A DNA stretch of 64,000 nucleotides from Paraburkholderia bannensis (GCF_014200455.1 NZ_JACHBW010000004.1:186001-250000); one strand, 5' to 3'; shown: positions 48,349-58,684, counted from the stretch's first letter. Notes: generated from the letters alone by a model not told the origin. A program made the numbers and translations.

Positions 48349-49893
48349 TCACTCCACCGACAGTTGCAGGTGCAGTTGCGAACGCGTGCCGCCGTCCTGT
48401 GCATCGCTCGCAGCGTCGCGATCCGACTGCGATTGCGGTGCGAGACGTGCAGCCTCGATGTTATCGAGGTAGGCGCTGGTGATATCGCCGGTGATGTAGT
48501 CGCCGTCGAAGCACGAAGCCTCGAAGTCGCCCAGTTCCGGGTTGATATCGCGCACGGCCCTCTTGAGCGCGTCCACGTCCTGATAGACGAGGTAATCCGC
48601 GCCGATGATGCGCGCGACTTCTTCATCCGAGCGGCCATGCGCGACCAGTTCGCCACGCGTGGGCATGTCGATGCCGTACACGTTCGGGAATTTCACCGGC
48701 GGCGCGGCCGAGGCGAAGATCACCTTGGTGGCGCCCGCATCGCGCGCCATCTGCACGATTTCCTGCGAGGTGGTGCCGCGCACGATGGAGTCGTCGATGA
48801 TCAGGACGTTCTTGCCCTTGAACTCGATGCCCATGGCGTTGAGCTTCTGGCGCACCGACTTCTTGCGCATCGCCTGGCCCGGCATGATGAAGGTGCGGCC
48901 CACGTAACGGTTCTTGAAGAAGCCTTCGCGGTATTCCACGCCCAGCTTGTTCGCCACCTGCATCGCCGCGGGACGCGACGAATCGGGGATCGGCATGACC
49001 ACGTCGATCTTCACGTCGGGCAGTTCGCGCTGGATCTTCTCGGCGAGATAGTCGCCCATGCGCAGACGCGCGTTGTAGACCGGCACGCCGTCGAGCACAG
49101 AATCCGGACGCGCGAGGTACACGAGTTCGAAGATGCAGGGGTTGAGCCTGGGTGCCGTGGCGCACTGCTGCGCGTGGAACTTGCCTTCGAAGTCGATGAA
49201 GATCGCTTCGCCCGGACGCACGTCGCGCACGAACTCGAAACCGATGCCTTCGAGCGCCACCGATTCCGACGCCAGCATCCATTCCGTGCCTTCCGGCGTT
49301 TCGTTCTTGCCGATGCACAGCGGACGAATGCCGAACGGGTCGCGGAACGCCAGCAGACCGTGGCCGGCGATCAGCGAAACAATCGCGTACGAGCCGCGCA
49401 GACGGCGGTGCACACCCGACACCGCCGTGAAGAGCGTGGCCGGATCGAGTTCAAGACCCGTGGTGGCGAGCTGTACTTCGTGCGCGAGCACGTTGAGCAG
49501 CACTTCGGTGTCGGAGTTGGTGTTCACGTGGCGGCGATCCACGCGGAACATCTCTTCCTTGAGTTGTTGCCAGTTCGTGAGATTGCCGTTGTGAGCGAGC
49601 ACGATGCCGAACGGCGCGTTCACGTAGAACGGCTGGGCTTCTTCTTCGCTCGACGCCGAGCCGGCGGTCGGGTAACGCACCTGGCCGATGCCGCTGGTGC
49701 CAGGCAGGCTACGCATGTTGCGCGTACGGAACACGTCGCGCACCATGCCGTTGGCCTTGTGCATATGGAACGTGCTGCCGTTCGCGGTGGCGATGCCGGC
49801 CGCGTCCTGACCACGATGCTGCAGGAGCAGCAGCGCGTCATAGAGGAGCTGGTTGACGGGAGAACGGGAAACTACGCCTACGATGCCGCACAT
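48349..49893 (-). CDS. purF: Amidophosphoribosyltransferase PurF
   Basis: 514 residues; first committed enzyme of purine synthesis (PRPP + glutamine to phosphoribosylamine). The class II glutamine amidotransferase domain starts MCGIVGVV, so Cys2 becomes the N-terminal nucleophile; LLLLQHRGQDAAGIAT and GNLTNWQQL follow. The PRTase domain has KNVLIIDDSIVRGTTSQEIV (PRPP loop) and AAPPVKFPNVYGIDMP. It ends in an Arg/Gln/Ser-rich tail. It is preceded by cvpA, the usual E. coli and Burkholderia partner, and followed by a strong terminator. Confidence 0.97.
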   Translation of the reverse strand: MCGIVGVVSRSPVNQLLYDALLLLQHRGQDAAGIATANGSTFHMHKANGMVRDVFRTRNMRSLPGTSGIGQVRYPTAGSASSEEEAQPFYVNAPFGIVLAHNGNLTNWQQLKEEMFRVDRRHVNTNSDTEVLLNVLAHEVQLATTGLELDPATLFTAVSGVHRRLRGSYAIVSLIAGHGLLAFRDPFGIRPLCIGKNETPEGTEWMLASESVALEGIGFEFVRDVRPGEAIFIDFEGKFHAQQCATAPRLNPCIFELVYLARPDSVLDGVPVYNARLRMGDYLAEKIQRELPDVKIDVVMPIPDSSRPAAMQVANKLGVEYREGFFKNRYVGRTFIMPGQAMRKKSVRQKLNAMGIEFKGKNVLIIDDSIVRGTTSQEIVQMARDAGATKVIFASAAPPVKFPNVYGIDMPTRGELVAHGRSDEEVARIIGADYLVYQDVDALKRAVRDINPELGDFEASCFDGDYITGDITSAYLDNIEAARLAPQSQSDRDAASDAQDGGTRSQLHLQLSVE

Positions 49894-50021
49894 GGCAGGT
49901 CCTTCAAAAAAGCGAAATCGGTAACGACGCGGTGACGGCGGCCGGCAGAGCCGGCGCGAAGCGCCGCGAAGGGGCAGAACTTGTCTTCGGGCCGGGCCTG
50001 CGTCACGCGATCAGCTTCTGA

Positions 50022-50516
50022 TCAGACGTGAACGTAGGACGCGAGCGTCTCGGGCAACAGCGGTTTCAGTTCGTGCACGCCCTGCTCGGCATATGGCCGC
50101 AGCAGCGCCTTGCGCCAGAAGTCCTGCTGGGGCAGCTCGGTCAGTCCTGCGAGGACGACGAGAATCAGCACCAGCACGACGCCTCGCGCGAGCCCGAACA
50201 ACATCCCTAGCGAGCGATCCACGCCCGACAGGCCGCTCACCTGCACCACCCGGCTGAGCACCGCATTACCCACGCCAGCGACCAGCACCACGGCGATCAC
50301 GATCAGCGCGAAGGCAATCAGCCATTGCGTCAGCGCTCCGCCCGGCCAGTTGGCCGGAATGAAGGGCACCACGCGATCGACAAAGCGGCACCCCACGATG
50401 AACGCCGCGATCCAGCCGATCAGCCCGAAAATCTCGCCGATAAAGCCGCGCCACGCGCCTCGCAGCGCGGACAGACCAATCACTGCCATTACAGCGTAGT
50501 CGAAGGCCGTGAACAT
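50022..50516 (-). CDS. cvpA: CvpA-family membrane protein
   Basis: 164-residue inner-membrane protein with four hydrophobic segments: FDYAVMAVIGLSALRGAWRG, EIFGLIGWIAAFIVGCRF, TQWLIAFALIVIAVVLVAGVG and LARGVVLVLILVVLAGLT. It is the CvpA family, associated with colicin V production and with purF regions. The start at 50516 was chosen because the first membrane segment begins there; the open frame upstream overlaps the dedD gene. It lies 7 bases after dedD and 128 bases before purF, which it probably precedes in one transcript. Confidence 0.92.
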   Translation of the reverse strand: MFTAFDYAVMAVIGLSALRGAWRGFIGEIFGLIGWIAAFIVGCRFVDRVVPFIPANWPGGALTQWLIAFALIVIAVVLVAGVGNAVLSRVVQVSGLSGVDRSLGMLFGLARGVVLVLILVVLAGLTELPQQDFWRKALLRPYAEQGVHELKPLLPETLASYVHV

Positions 50517-50523
50517 CGACGGC

Positions 50524-51438
50524 TTATTCGGCGTTGCCGTTCGAGCCGGACGCGAGGCCCGCGCCACGTACCTTCGCGATCGCCTCCGAGGCGGCCGCGC
50601 GGTCCGGGAACGGTCCCGCGCGCAACAGGGTGCGCGTGGAGCCGTCGGCATCCTTGCGTTGTTCGGTATATGCGGGTACGCCCGCCGCTTTCAACTTCGC
50701 CACCCAGCGATTGGCTGCGGCGTCGCTCGGGAACGCACCCAGCTGCACGGCAAAGCGCGCGCCAGGCGGCGTGGCGGGCGCGCCGTTGTCGCTGCGCTCG
50801 TTCGACGCGGTCGCGGTGGTCGCTTGAGCGGGTTTCGCAGCCGGCTGCGCGGGCTTCACGGCGGCCTTGGGCGCCTGGGCGGTTTGAGTCGATTGGGTTG
50901 CTTGCGACGCTTGAGCGGCCGGCGTCTGCGCCTGTGCGGCAGGCGCGGGTTTTGACGGCGCGGCTTGAGCCGATTGAGCCGATTTAGTCGATTGCGTGTT
51001 CTGGACGGGAGCCGCGCTGCTGGCGGCCGCCAGACCCGATGCACCAGGCGCCGCTTCCGGCGCGGCAGGATTATCGGGCGCGACGCCGGCTTGCGTGTCC
51101 TCGTCGTCATCGCGCGCGGCGTTCTTCGGCGCGGGATGGCTGGGGATGTCGATGGCGATGTCGTCGGTGACGGGCTTAGGATGCGAATCCAGCACCATCG
51201 GCAGGATCACGATGGCCGCCAGAACGAGCGCGATCGCGCCCACGAGGCGGCGGCGTGCGCGCTGCTTTTCCGGCAACGTGGGATCGAGGAGCATGGCCTC
51301 GGCATCGCGCGTGCGGTCCGGCCGGCGGCTGCGCCGCTCCACGCGCGTGTTCTGACTGCTCCGCCGGGTGGTGGAGCCCGCTTCGGCACCGCGTCGGCGG
51401 GGCGCGTCGTCTTTCTTGCCGAACGAGAAAATTCCCAT
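50524..51438 (-). CDS. dedD: SPOR-domain protein (DedD-like)
   Basis: 304 residues: cytoplasmic basic N-terminus (about 1-60), one membrane segment (about 64-82, LVGAIALVLAAIVILPMVL), a long Ala/Pro/Gln-rich periplasmic linker (about 100-220), and a C-terminal SPOR domain (about 228-300, FAVQLGAFPSDAAANRWVAKLKAAG, RTLLRAGPFPDRAAASEAI). SPOR domains bind denuded septal peptidoglycan, so a cell-division role is expected. It is placed between folC and cvpA-purF, the same order as E. coli accD-folC-dedD-cvpA-purF. Confidence 0.9.
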   Translation of the reverse strand: MGIFSFGKKDDAPRRRGAEAGSTTRRSSQNTRVERRSRRPDRTRDAEAMLLDPTLPEKQRARRRLVGAIALVLAAIVILPMVLDSHPKPVTDDIAIDIPSHPAPKNAARDDDEDTQAGVAPDNPAAPEAAPGASGLAAASSAAPVQNTQSTKSAQSAQAAPSKPAPAAQAQTPAAQASQATQSTQTAQAPKAAVKPAQPAAKPAQATTATASNERSDNGAPATPPGARFAVQLGAFPSDAAANRWVAKLKAAGVPAYTEQRKDADGSTRTLLRAGPFPDRAAASEAIAKVRGAGLASGSNGNAE

Positions 51439-51487
51439 GTATGGCTGCTTTTGGCCTGTGCGTGGCGGCTTGCAGGGTGCCGCGCGA

Positions 51488-52798
51488 TCAGTGCTGCTGT
51501 GACTTCCGCCAGGCCATGACGCCGGCGACTGTCAGAAAACTCCCGAAAACAACGATTCTATCATTTTCGGTAGCTCGTTTTAGCGCATCTTGAAACGCCT
51601 CGGCGGGCGTTTCGTAGCGGGTGACGCTGCTGTCTTCGCCCTGTTCCACTCCGGCTTCACGCAGCACGTCTTCCAGTTCCTGCGCCGACGCCGCGCGCGG
51701 GCCCGGCAGGCCGGTCACGCACCAGTGGTCGATCTCGCCCTTCAGGTGGTTGATCACGCCCGCGACGTCCTTGTCGCGCATGGCGCCAAATACCGCGTAC
51801 GTGTAGGGAAAATAGCCCATACTACCGAGATTTTGCCCCAACACCGCCGCTGCGTGCGGATTATGGCCGACGTCGAAAATGATCGCGGGCTTGCCCGGCA
51901 GCACCTGGAAGCGGCCCGGCAATTCGACATTGGCAAGGCCCAGACGGATGTCCTGCGCCGATACCGGCAGGCGGTCGCGCATCGATTCGAGCGCCGCCAG
52001 CGCCGCGGTCGTATTGATCAGCTGATTCGCGCCGCGCAGCGCCGGGTAGGCAAGCGCCGAACGGCGTTGCGTCGGGCCGACATAGCTCCATTGCTGACGT
52101 TCGTTGCCGGGTGCGCCTTCGTAGCGGAAATCGCGACCGAACAGCCACAGTTGCGCGCCGATCGCTTCTGCATGGTCGATCAGCGTTTGCGGCGGCTGCG
52201 GGTCCGAGCAGATCGCAGGCTTGCCCGCGCGGAAGATGCCGGCCTTCTCAAAGGCGATCTTCTCGCGCGTATCGCCGAGGTATTCGGTGTGATCGAGGTC
52301 GATGCTGGTGACCACGGCGCAATCGGCGTCGAGAATGTTCACCGCGTCCAGACGCCCGCCCAGACCCACTTCAAAGATCACCGCATCCAGCCCGCGCGAG
52401 GCGAACAGATGCATGATGGCGAGCGTGGTGAATTCGAAATACGTAAGCGACACCGGCGTGGCGAGCGAATTGCGCGCGGCTTCAACGGCCTCGAAGTGCG
52501 GCAGCAGATCGGCGTCGCTCGCCTGCTGGCCGTCGATGCGCGCACGCTCGTTGAACGACAGCAGATGCGGCGACGTATGGCAGCCGACGTGATAACCCGC
52601 CTTCAGCAGGATCGTTTCCAGAATCGCGCAGGTCGAGCCCTTCCCGTTGGTGCCGCCGACCGTGAAGATCGGGCAGGCGAACTGCAGATTCAATGCGTCC
52701 TTGACCTGGCTGATGCGGCCAAGGCCCATGTCGATGCCAACCGGATGCGCGGTTTCGAGATGCGTGAGCCACGCGTCGAGGGTGGGAAAGGTACTCAT
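51488..52798 (-). CDS. folC: Bifunctional dihydrofolate synthase / folylpolyglutamate synthase FolC
   Basis: 436-residue Mur-ligase-type enzyme that makes dihydrofolate from dihydropteroate and adds glutamates to folates. Visible: ATP-binding FTVGGTNGKGSTCAILETIL, YHVGCHTSPHLLSFNERARIDG, LTYFEFTTLAIMHLFASRGLDAVIFEVGLGGRLDAVN, SIDLDHTEYLGDTREKIAFEKAGIFR and IFDVGHNPHAAAVLGQNL. Length and order are standard. It lies downstream of accD, separated by 182 bases that contain a hairpin. Confidence 0.97.
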   Translation of the reverse strand: MSTFPTLDAWLTHLETAHPVGIDMGLGRISQVKDALNLQFACPIFTVGGTNGKGSTCAILETILLKAGYHVGCHTSPHLLSFNERARIDGQQASDADLLPHFEAVEAARNSLATPVSLTYFEFTTLAIMHLFASRGLDAVIFEVGLGGRLDAVNILDADCAVVTSIDLDHTEYLGDTREKIAFEKAGIFRAGKPAICSDPQPPQTLIDHAEAIGAQLWLFGRDFRYEGAPGNERQQWSYVGPTQRRSALAYPALRGANQLINTTAALAALESMRDRLPVSAQDIRLGLANVELPGRFQVLPGKPAIIFDVGHNPHAAAVLGQNLGSMGYFPYTYAVFGAMRDKDVAGVINHLKGEIDHWCVTGLPGPRAASAQELEDVLREAGVEQGEDSSVTRYETPAEAFQDALKRATENDRIVVFGSFLTVAGVMAWRKSQQH

Positions 52799-52890
52799 CG
52801 GGACGATTTCGGTTTAGCGGAAAGTGCAGCGGGACGGTGCGGCGCGCGAACAGATCAACGCCAGAACTCGGCATTATCGCGGAAATGACA

Positions 52891-52920
52891 ACGCGCCGCT
52901 TGCTTTCGCTTGCGGCGCGT
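52891..52920 (-). terminator. GC-rich hairpin between accD and folC
   Basis: A 9-base perfect stem ACGCGCCGC (52891-52899) / GCGGCGCGT (52912-52920) lies 61 bases after the accD stop. There is no clear T-run on the minus strand, so it could be a weak terminator, a pause or an mRNA-stability element rather than a full stop. Confidence 0.45.
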
Positions 52921-52980
52921 CTGACACGGCGCGGAATCATGAAGTTCCGCGCGTGATTTCACTACGGCGTGAGGCTGCGC

Positions 52981-53853
52981 TCAGGCAACCGCGTCGGCGG
53001 GCTGACGCTGCATGATCGCCATCAGCTGGGCGATTTCCTCGCGCAGCTTGCGGCGGTCGACGATCATGTCGATCGCGCCCTTCTGCAGCAGGAATTCCGA
53101 ACGCTGGAAGCCTTCCGGCAGTTTCTCGCGCACCGTCTGCTCGATCACGCGCGGGCCGGCAAAGCCAATCAGCGCCTTCGGTTCGGCGATCACCACGTCG
53201 CCCAGGAACGCGAAACTTGCCGACACGCCGCCCATGGTCGGATCGGTCAGCACCGAGATAAACGGCAGTTTGGCTTCCGAGAGCTTGGTCAGCATGGCCG
53301 TGGTCTTGGCCATCTGCATGAGCGACAGCAAACTTTCCTGCATGCGCGCGCCGCCCGAAGCGGTGAAGCAGATGAACGGCACTTGCTGCTCGAGCGCGTT
53401 CTGCGCGCCGCGTGCGAAACGCTCGCCGACCACCGAACCCATCGAGCCGCCCATGAACGAGAACTCGAAGCAGGCGACCACGCAAGGTAGCGTGTGGATC
53501 GCGCCGCCCATGACGACCATGGCGTCGGTTTCGCCGGTGTCGTCCATGGCTTCCTTGATACGGTCCGGGTACTTGCGGCTGTCCTTGAACTTCAGCGCGT
53601 CGACCGGCACGATTTCCTGGCCGATTTCATAGCGGCCTTCCGGATCGAGCAGAGCATCCAGACGCTCGCGCGCATTGATGCGCATGTGGTGGTCGCACTT
53701 CGGGCAGACGTGGAGATTCGCTTCGACGTCGTTGCGGTACAGGACCGCTTCGCACTTGGGGCACTTGATCCACAGACCTTCCGGAATGCTCTTGCGGCTT
53801 TTCGGATCGGTTTGCTTGATCTTGGGCGGCAGCAGTTTATCGAGCCAGCTCAT
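52981..53853 (-). CDS. accD: Acetyl-CoA carboxylase carboxyltransferase subunit beta, AccD
   Basis: 290-residue beta subunit of the carboxyltransferase, which forms malonyl-CoA for fatty-acid synthesis. The N-terminus has [13 protein letters not shown] and the four-cysteine zinc finger [20 protein letters not shown] with its second CPKC; the crotonase-fold domain has [41 protein letters not shown] and [16 protein letters not shown]. Start at 53853 with AGGAAG upstream; the open frame upstream is not homologous. It lies directly after trpA, 116 bases apart. Confidence 0.97.
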   Translation of the reverse strand: MSWLDKLLPPKIKQTDPKSRKSIPEGLWIKCPKCEAVLYRNDVEANLHVCPKCDHHMRINARERLDALLDPEGRYEIGQEIVPVDALKFKDSRKYPDRIKEAMDDTGETDAMVVMGGAIHTLPCVVACFEFSFMGGSMGSVVGERFARGAQNALEQQVPFICFTASGGARMQESLLSLMQMAKTTAMLTKLSEAKLPFISVLTDPTMGGVSASFAFLGDVVIAEPKALIGFAGPRVIEQTVREKLPEGFQRSEFLLQKGAIDMIVDRRKLREEIAQLMAIMQRQPADAVA

Positions 53854-53969
53854 TGTTGTTTCTTCCTTCATCGTGATGCGCGGGCGCGGCGGCCGGGTTG
53901 ATACGGCAGTCATTTCGACCGGGTTCCGACCCCGGCCGCGCATGGCGAAAACTGGATTTTACAGCAGTC

Positions 53970-54785
53970 TTATTGGGCGTTGGCCGAGACCGCATCCAGC
54001 GCCGCCCGAATGTCCGCCACAAACCGCGTGAGGGTATCCGCGGCGGTGTCGGGCGTGGCTTGCTGGAGCAACTGCACGATACGGCTGCCGATCACCACGC
54101 CATCGGACACTTCGGCCACGGCGGCGGCGGTTTGTGCGTCGCGGATACCGAAGCCCACGCCAACGGGCAGCGGCACGCGGGCCTTGATCGCCGGGATTTT
54201 ACTCGCGATGCTCGCCACGTCCAGATTGGCCGCGCCCGTCACACCCTTGAGCGACACGTAATAGACGTAGCCACTGGCGATGCGGCCCACTGCGGCGATA
54301 CGCTCGTCAGTCGAGGTGGGCGCGAGCAGGAAGATCGGGTCGATGTTGGCGGCCTTCATCTTTGCCGCGAATTGCGCCGATTCCTCGGGCGGATAATCGA
54401 CCACCAGCACGCCGTCCACGCCCGCGTCCTGCGCAGCGGCCGCAAAGGCTTCGGCGCCGATGCGCTCGATCGGATTGGCGTAGCCCATCAGCACCACGGG
54501 CGTTTCGTTGTCCGTTTCGCGAAAGCGCTTGACGTCGGCCAGCACGCTCTTGAGCGTGACGCCCCTGGCGAGCGCGCGCTCGGACGACTGCTGGATCACC
54601 GGGCCGTCGGCCATCGGGTCGGAGAACGGCACACCCAGTTCGATCACGTCCGCGCCGCCAGCAGCGAGCGCATGCATGAACTCGACGGTGCGGACCGGAT
54701 CGGGGTCGCCTGCCGTCATGAACGGGATCAGGGCTTTCTTGCCGGAGGCGGCGAGCGCCTCGAATTTGCTCTTGATGCGGGACAT
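53970..54785 (-). CDS. trpA: Tryptophan synthase alpha chain TrpA
   Basis: 271-residue TIM-barrel alpha subunit, which cleaves indole-3-glycerol phosphate. The active-site Glu is in [19 protein letters not shown], with [22 protein letters not shown] (Asp), [12 protein letters not shown] and [25 protein letters not shown]. Start at 54785 ([20 protein letters not shown]) with GAGG upstream. It is separated from trpB by the DNA methyltransferase gene, so alpha and beta chains are not translationally coupled here as they are in enteric bacteria. Confidence 0.97.
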   Translation of the reverse strand: MSRIKSKFEALAASGKKALIPFMTAGDPDPVRTVEFMHALAAGGADVIELGVPFSDPMADGPVIQQSSERALARGVTLKSVLADVKRFRETDNETPVVLMGYANPIERIGAEAFAAAAQDAGVDGVLVVDYPPEESAQFAAKMKAANIDPIFLLAPTSTDERIAAVGRIASGYVYYVSLKGVTGAANLDVASIASKIPAIKARVPLPVGVGFGIRDAQTAAAVAEVSDGVVIGSRIVQLLQQATPDTAADTLTRFVADIRAALDAVSANAQ

Positions 54786-54846
54786 TTCAGGGTCCTCAGA
54801 TTCGATTGCTACTGCGCGTCGGTCTCTGTTGCCGACAACACGTGGC

Positions 54847-54879
54847 GAACAAGCGACCAACAAGCGACGAACAAGCGGC
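54847..54879. repeat. Tandem repeat, 11-base unit x3
   Basis: Three copies of (G/C)AACAAGCG(A/G)C in the 103-base gap between the methyltransferase stop and the trpA start. The spacing is direct head-to-tail. No function is evident. Confidence 0.8.
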
Positions 54880-54888
54880 GGCGACGCC

Positions 54889-55797
54889 TCAGGCGTCCGC
54901 CGCAACGCTCGCGAGGGCCGAAGGTGTGGCTTCCGCGGCCAGACTCACGCGTTCGCGCGCGATCGCACAGTAACTTTCATTGATTTCATAGCCGACGAAT
55001 TCGCGCTTCTGACGCGCGCAGGCGACTGCCGTGGTGCCGCTGCCCATGAACGGGTCCAGCACGCGGCCGCCCGGCGGGCAGCTCGCGAGCACCATACGCT
55101 CGACGATTTCCAGGGGCTTCTGGGTCGGATGATCGACGCGTTCCGCGTGCTGGCGATGCAGCCGCGAAACCGACCAGACGTCCTTGGGGTTGTAGCCGAG
55201 CTCCAGCCACTTGCTGCCTTCAAACAACTTGCGCGAACGCGCCTTCTTCGTGGCGGCATCGTACGGGATGCGGACGGGATCGAGATCGAAGTAATAATCC
55301 TTCGACACCGCGAAGAAACCGATATTGTCATGCACCGAGGTAAAGCGGCGAGTCGTGCCGCCCATGCTGGGAACGCGACGATCCCAGACGATCTCGTTAA
55401 TCATCGTCATTTTCGACTTCAGATAGACGAAAATCTCAGGCGCATACTGCCAGGTGCAAAACACGTAGAGCGAGCCGCTGGCTTTCAGTTTGGGAATTGC
55501 CAGATCGAGCCACTCGTAGGTCCAGGAGAGAAAGTTCTCGCCCGAACGCATGTCGGAGTCATTGCCGTAGTCCTTGCCGAGCCCATAAGGCGGATCGGCG
55601 ACGATCAGGTCGATCGAGGCATCGGGCAAATTCGCCGCATCGGTCAGGAAATCGCGGTTCAAGAGCCGGATTGTGTCGGGCACCGTGGGCAGCACAGGTA
55701 ACGCAAGCGCGCCCGCCGCCACGTCTTGTGCGGCGGGAATGCTCACAGTTTCACTCACGGGGGCCGGCATTCCCGGCTCGTCGAACTCGTCACGCAT
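54889..55797 (-). CDS. Orphan beta-class DNA methyltransferase inside the trp cluster
   Basis: 302-residue amino-methyltransferase (N6-adenine or N4-cytosine). The catalytic motif [16 protein letters not shown], comes before the SAM-binding motif [15 protein letters not shown], which defines the beta class; the late segment [17 protein letters not shown] is also typical. No restriction endonuclease gene is adjacent, so it is probably a regulatory or housekeeping methylase. It is 21 bases downstream of trpB and 103 upstream of trpA, in the same direction. From memory, the corresponding gene in Burkholderia cenocepacia and Ralstonia methylates GTWWAC; this needs checking for the present protein. 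Confidence 0.92.
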   Translation of the reverse strand: MRDEFDEPGMPAPVSETVSIPAAQDVAAGALALPVLPTVPDTIRLLNRDFLTDAANLPDASIDLIVADPPYGLGKDYGNDSDMRSGENFLSWTYEWLDLAIPKLKASGSLYVFCTWQYAPEIFVYLKSKMTMINEIVWDRRVPSMGGTTRRFTSVHDNIGFFAVSKDYYFDLDPVRIPYDAATKKARSRKLFEGSKWLELGYNPKDVWSVSRLHRQHAERVDHPTQKPLEIVERMVLASCPPGGRVLDPFMGSGTTAVACARQKREFVGYEINESYCAIARERVSLAAEATPSALASVAADA

Positions 55798-55818
55798 CGG
55801 TCGTATCGCTCCGGGCGC

Positions 55819-57012
55819 TCAGAACTGGATGCCCGATCGCTCGGCGACAGTGTGCATGTCCTTGTCGCCGCGGCCAGACAAGTTCACCAGCAGAACCTTG
55901 TCCTTGGGCAGCGTCGGCGCGAGCTTCGCCGCGTACGCGAGCGCATGGCTCGATTCGAGCGCGGGAATGATGCCTTCGATACGGCAGCAGTCGTGGAACG
56001 CCTTGAGCGCTTCCTCGTCGTCGACGGTGACGTACTGCGCGCGGCCGCTGTCCTTGAGCCATGCGTGTTCGGGACCGACGCCCGGATAGTCGAGGCCCGC
56101 CGACACCGAATGCGTTTCGATGATCTGGCCGTTCTCGTCCTGCAGCAGATACGTGCGGTTGCCGTGCAGCACGCCCGGCGTGCCGGCCGCCAGCGAGGCG
56201 GCGTGACGGCCTGTCTCCATGCCGTCGCCGGCCGGTTCAACACCGATCAATTGCACCGAACTATCGTCGATATACGGGTAAAAGATGCCCATCGCGTTCG
56301 AACCGCCGCCCACGCAGGCGATCACGGCATCCGGTTGACGACCCGTGATTTCGGGCATCTGTACGCGGCATTCGTCGCCGATCACGCGCTGGAAGTCGCG
56401 CACCATCATGGGGTACGGGTGCGGGCCCGCCACCGTGCCGATGATGTAGAAGGTGTTTTCGACGTTGGTGACCCAGTCGCGCATCGCTTCGTTGAGCGCG
56501 TCCTTGAGCGTGCGCGAGCCGGATTCGACCGGCACCACCGTCGCGCCCAGCAGTTTCATGCGGTAGACGTTGGCGGCCTGGCGGCGCACGTCTTCCACAC
56601 CCATGTAGACGACGCATTCCATGCCGAAGCGCGCGGCAATGGTGGCCGTGGCCACGCCGTGCTGGCCCGCGCCGGTTTCCGCGATCACGCGCGGCTTGCC
56701 CATGCGGCGGGCGAGCAGCGCCTGACCGATCACGTTGTTGATCTTGTGGGCGCCCGTATGGTTCAGGTCTTCGCGCTTGAGATAGATCTGCGCGCCGCCC
56801 ACCATTTCGCTCCAGCGCTGCGCGTGATAGATCGGCGACGGACGGCCGACAAAATGCTTCAACTCGCGCTGATATTCAGCGACGAATTCGGGATCGTCCT
56901 TGAACTTCGCGTAAGCCACGCGCAGTTCCTCGATCGCCTGCATCAGGGTTTCGGCAGCAAACACGCCGCCATATTGGCCGAAATGGCCACGTTCATCTGG
57001 CAAATTGTACAT
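55819..57012 (-). CDS. trpB: Tryptophan synthase beta chain TrpB
   Basis: 397-residue PLP-dependent beta subunit, which condenses indole with serine. The cofactor lysine is in [18 protein letters not shown] (Lys90). Also visible are [33 protein letters not shown] (PLP phosphate loop), [21 protein letters not shown] and [11 protein letters not shown]. Start [21 protein letters not shown] at 57012 is the standard N-terminus. It is 61 bases after trpF. Confidence 0.98.
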   Translation of the reverse strand: MYNLPDERGHFGQYGGVFAAETLMQAIEELRVAYAKFKDDPEFVAEYQRELKHFVGRPSPIYHAQRWSEMVGGAQIYLKREDLNHTGAHKINNVIGQALLARRMGKPRVIAETGAGQHGVATATIAARFGMECVVYMGVEDVRRQAANVYRMKLLGATVVPVESGSRTLKDALNEAMRDWVTNVENTFYIIGTVAGPHPYPMMVRDFQRVIGDECRVQMPEITGRQPDAVIACVGGGSNAMGIFYPYIDDSSVQLIGVEPAGDGMETGRHAASLAAGTPGVLHGNRTYLLQDENGQIIETHSVSAGLDYPGVGPEHAWLKDSGRAQYVTVDDEEALKAFHDCCRIEGIIPALESSHALAYAAKLAPTLPKDKVLLVNLSGRGDKDMHTVAERSGIQF

Positions 57013-57073
57013 AAGTCACTCGCTCGGCCAACCGCGCATCCTGCTGTGTGCAAGGGCTGGTTGACCCAAGAAT

Positions 57074-57754
57074 TTATCCCGCGTCCGCTTCGCGCACCGC
57101 GCGTACGAACGCCGCCATACGGGCGTGATCCTTCACGCCCTTCGCGCCCGGAACTTCGATGCCACTGGAGACATCGACAGCGAACGGACGCACCTGGCGA
57201 ATCGCATCACCGACGTTTTGCGCGTTCAAGCCACCACTCAAAACGGCCTGACGCGCGAGCCCTGCGGGGATAAGTGACCAATCGAAGACCTTCCCGCCAC
57301 CGCCGTAACCATCGACATGGGTGTCGAACAGCAGGCCGCTGGCTGATGAATAACTATTCGCCGATTCTATCAAATCGGCCCGTTGAGTATCCGCCGCCAC
57401 TCGCAGCGCCCGCAACCAGGGCAAACCGGCAACGGCCGCCAGCGCCTCGCACTGGCGCGGCGTCTCGTCGCCGTGGAACTGCAAAAGCGTGAGCGAGACG
57501 TTGCTGGCGACTTCGCTGATCCATTGCGGCGTGGCGTTCACGAACAGCCCGACCACCGAAACGAACGGCGGAATATCGTGCGTCAGCTCGACGGCCTGCG
57601 CCACGCTCACCGAGCGTGCGCTGGGCGGGTAGAACACGAGGCCGATGGCGTCCGCGCCGAGGTCGATCGCGTGCGCGACCGCTTCGGGCGTCGAAAGCCC
57701 ACAGAGCTTGATGCGGGTACGATGCCCGGCGACGGTTTGCTCGGCTGACGTCAT
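57074..57754 (-). CDS. trpF: Phosphoribosylanthranilate isomerase TrpF
   Basis: 226-residue TIM barrel that isomerises phosphoribosylanthranilate in tryptophan synthesis. It has RIKLCGLSTPEAVAHAIDLGADAIGLVFYPPSARSV with the catalytic Cys, SLTLLQFHGDETPRQCEAL and VLSGGLNAQNVGDAIRQVRPFAVDVSSGIE. The start at 57754 was taken because homology begins there; the in-frame extension to 57823 is not conserved. It follows truA by 109 bases, as in the truA-trpF-trpB order of many beta-proteobacteria. Confidence 0.96.
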   Translation of the reverse strand: MTSAEQTVAGHRTRIKLCGLSTPEAVAHAIDLGADAIGLVFYPPSARSVSVAQAVELTHDIPPFVSVVGLFVNATPQWISEVASNVSLTLLQFHGDETPRQCEALAAVAGLPWLRALRVAADTQRADLIESANSYSSASGLLFDTHVDGYGGGGKVFDWSLIPAGLARQAVLSGGLNAQNVGDAIRQVRPFAVDVSSGIEVPGAKGVKDHARMAAFVRAVREADAG

Positions 57755-57863
57755 GGCTGGCGACTCGAATTTATCGGGTTGATTCGTGTTGATTGATAGC
57801 GCAATCAGGGAAATTCGGCGCAACTAGCGGGCACATAGCCACGCAAAGGCGCCAAATCGCGTA

Positions 57864-58670
57864 TCAGGCTGGCTCGACCGCCCAGACCGTGCTCCACGGC
57901 ACGCTGGCCGTATGCGCAGCGGGAACGGCGAACTCGTCAGGATAACCTACCTGGGCGAGATACAGGCCGTCGGGCATGAAGGTCGGCGCGGCCTTGCCGC
58001 GATCGAGCCCCGCCAGCACTTCGGCCATCCACGCCGCCGGATAGCGCCCACGCCCTACCGCCACGAGGCAACCCATCAGGTTGCGCACCATGTGATGCAG
58101 GAAGGCGTTGGCGCGAAAGCGAAAGTGGATGAAATCGCCCTGCGGCCGGATATCGATCTGGTAGAGATGCTTGACCGGCGTTTTCGACTGGCACTCCGAC
58201 GACCGGAACGCCGAAAAGTCATGCTCTCCGATCAGACATTGAGCGGCCTCGCGCATCGCATCGACGTCGAGCGGCGTGTGGATCCACCCCGCGCGGCCCG
58301 ACAGCATCGGCGAACGCACCGGGTTCACGTAGAGCACGTAGTAATAGGTGCGCTCGAAGGCCGCGAAGCGCGCGTGGAACGCGTCGGGCATCGGCTTGGC
58401 CCATTGCACTGCGACCGTCGAGGGCAGAAAGGCGTTGGTGCCGCGCACCCACGAAAACGGCGTGCGGTCGAGATCGGTATCGAAATGGACGACCTGACCG
58501 AGGCCATGCACGCCCGTGTCGGTGCGCCCCGCCACCACCGTGGACAAGGGCACGGTGGCGAACTCGCGCAGGGCGCGTTCGAGCGCATCCTGCACGGTCT
58601 TGCCGTGCGGCTGCGATTGCCAGCCGCAGAACGCGGCCCCGTCGTACTGGACTCCTAGCGCGATACGCAT
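57864..58670 (-). CDS. truA: tRNA pseudouridine38-40 synthase TruA
   Basis: 268-residue pseudouridine synthase modifying U38-40 of tRNA anticodon arms. The catalytic Asp is in [20 protein letters not shown]; other motifs are [55 protein letters not shown] and [23 protein letters not shown]. Length is normal. It begins 14 bases after the fimV stop, so the two are probably co-transcribed. Confidence 0.97.
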   Translation of the reverse strand: MRIALGVQYDGAAFCGWQSQPHGKTVQDALERALREFATVPLSTVVAGRTDTGVHGLGQVVHFDTDLDRTPFSWVRGTNAFLPSTVAVQWAKPMPDAFHARFAAFERTYYYVLYVNPVRSPMLSGRAGWIHTPLDVDAMREAAQCLIGEHDFSAFRSSECQSKTPVKHLYQIDIRPQGDFIHFRFRANAFLHHMVRNLMGCLVAVGRGRYPAAWMAEVLAGLDRGKAAPTFMPDGLYLAQVGYPDEFAVPAAHTASVPWSTVWAVEPA

Positions 58671-58684
58671 ACGTCAGGCGGCGC

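Noticed and set aside
48145..49935. 596-codon open frame on the plus strand across purF
   Set aside because: Antisense to PurF, whose motifs are complete; no domain in the plus-strand translation.
50009..50023. GATCAG-CTT-CTGATC hairpin at the end of cvpA
   Set aside because: Only a 6-base stem overlapping the stop codon and no T-run; too weak to call a terminator.
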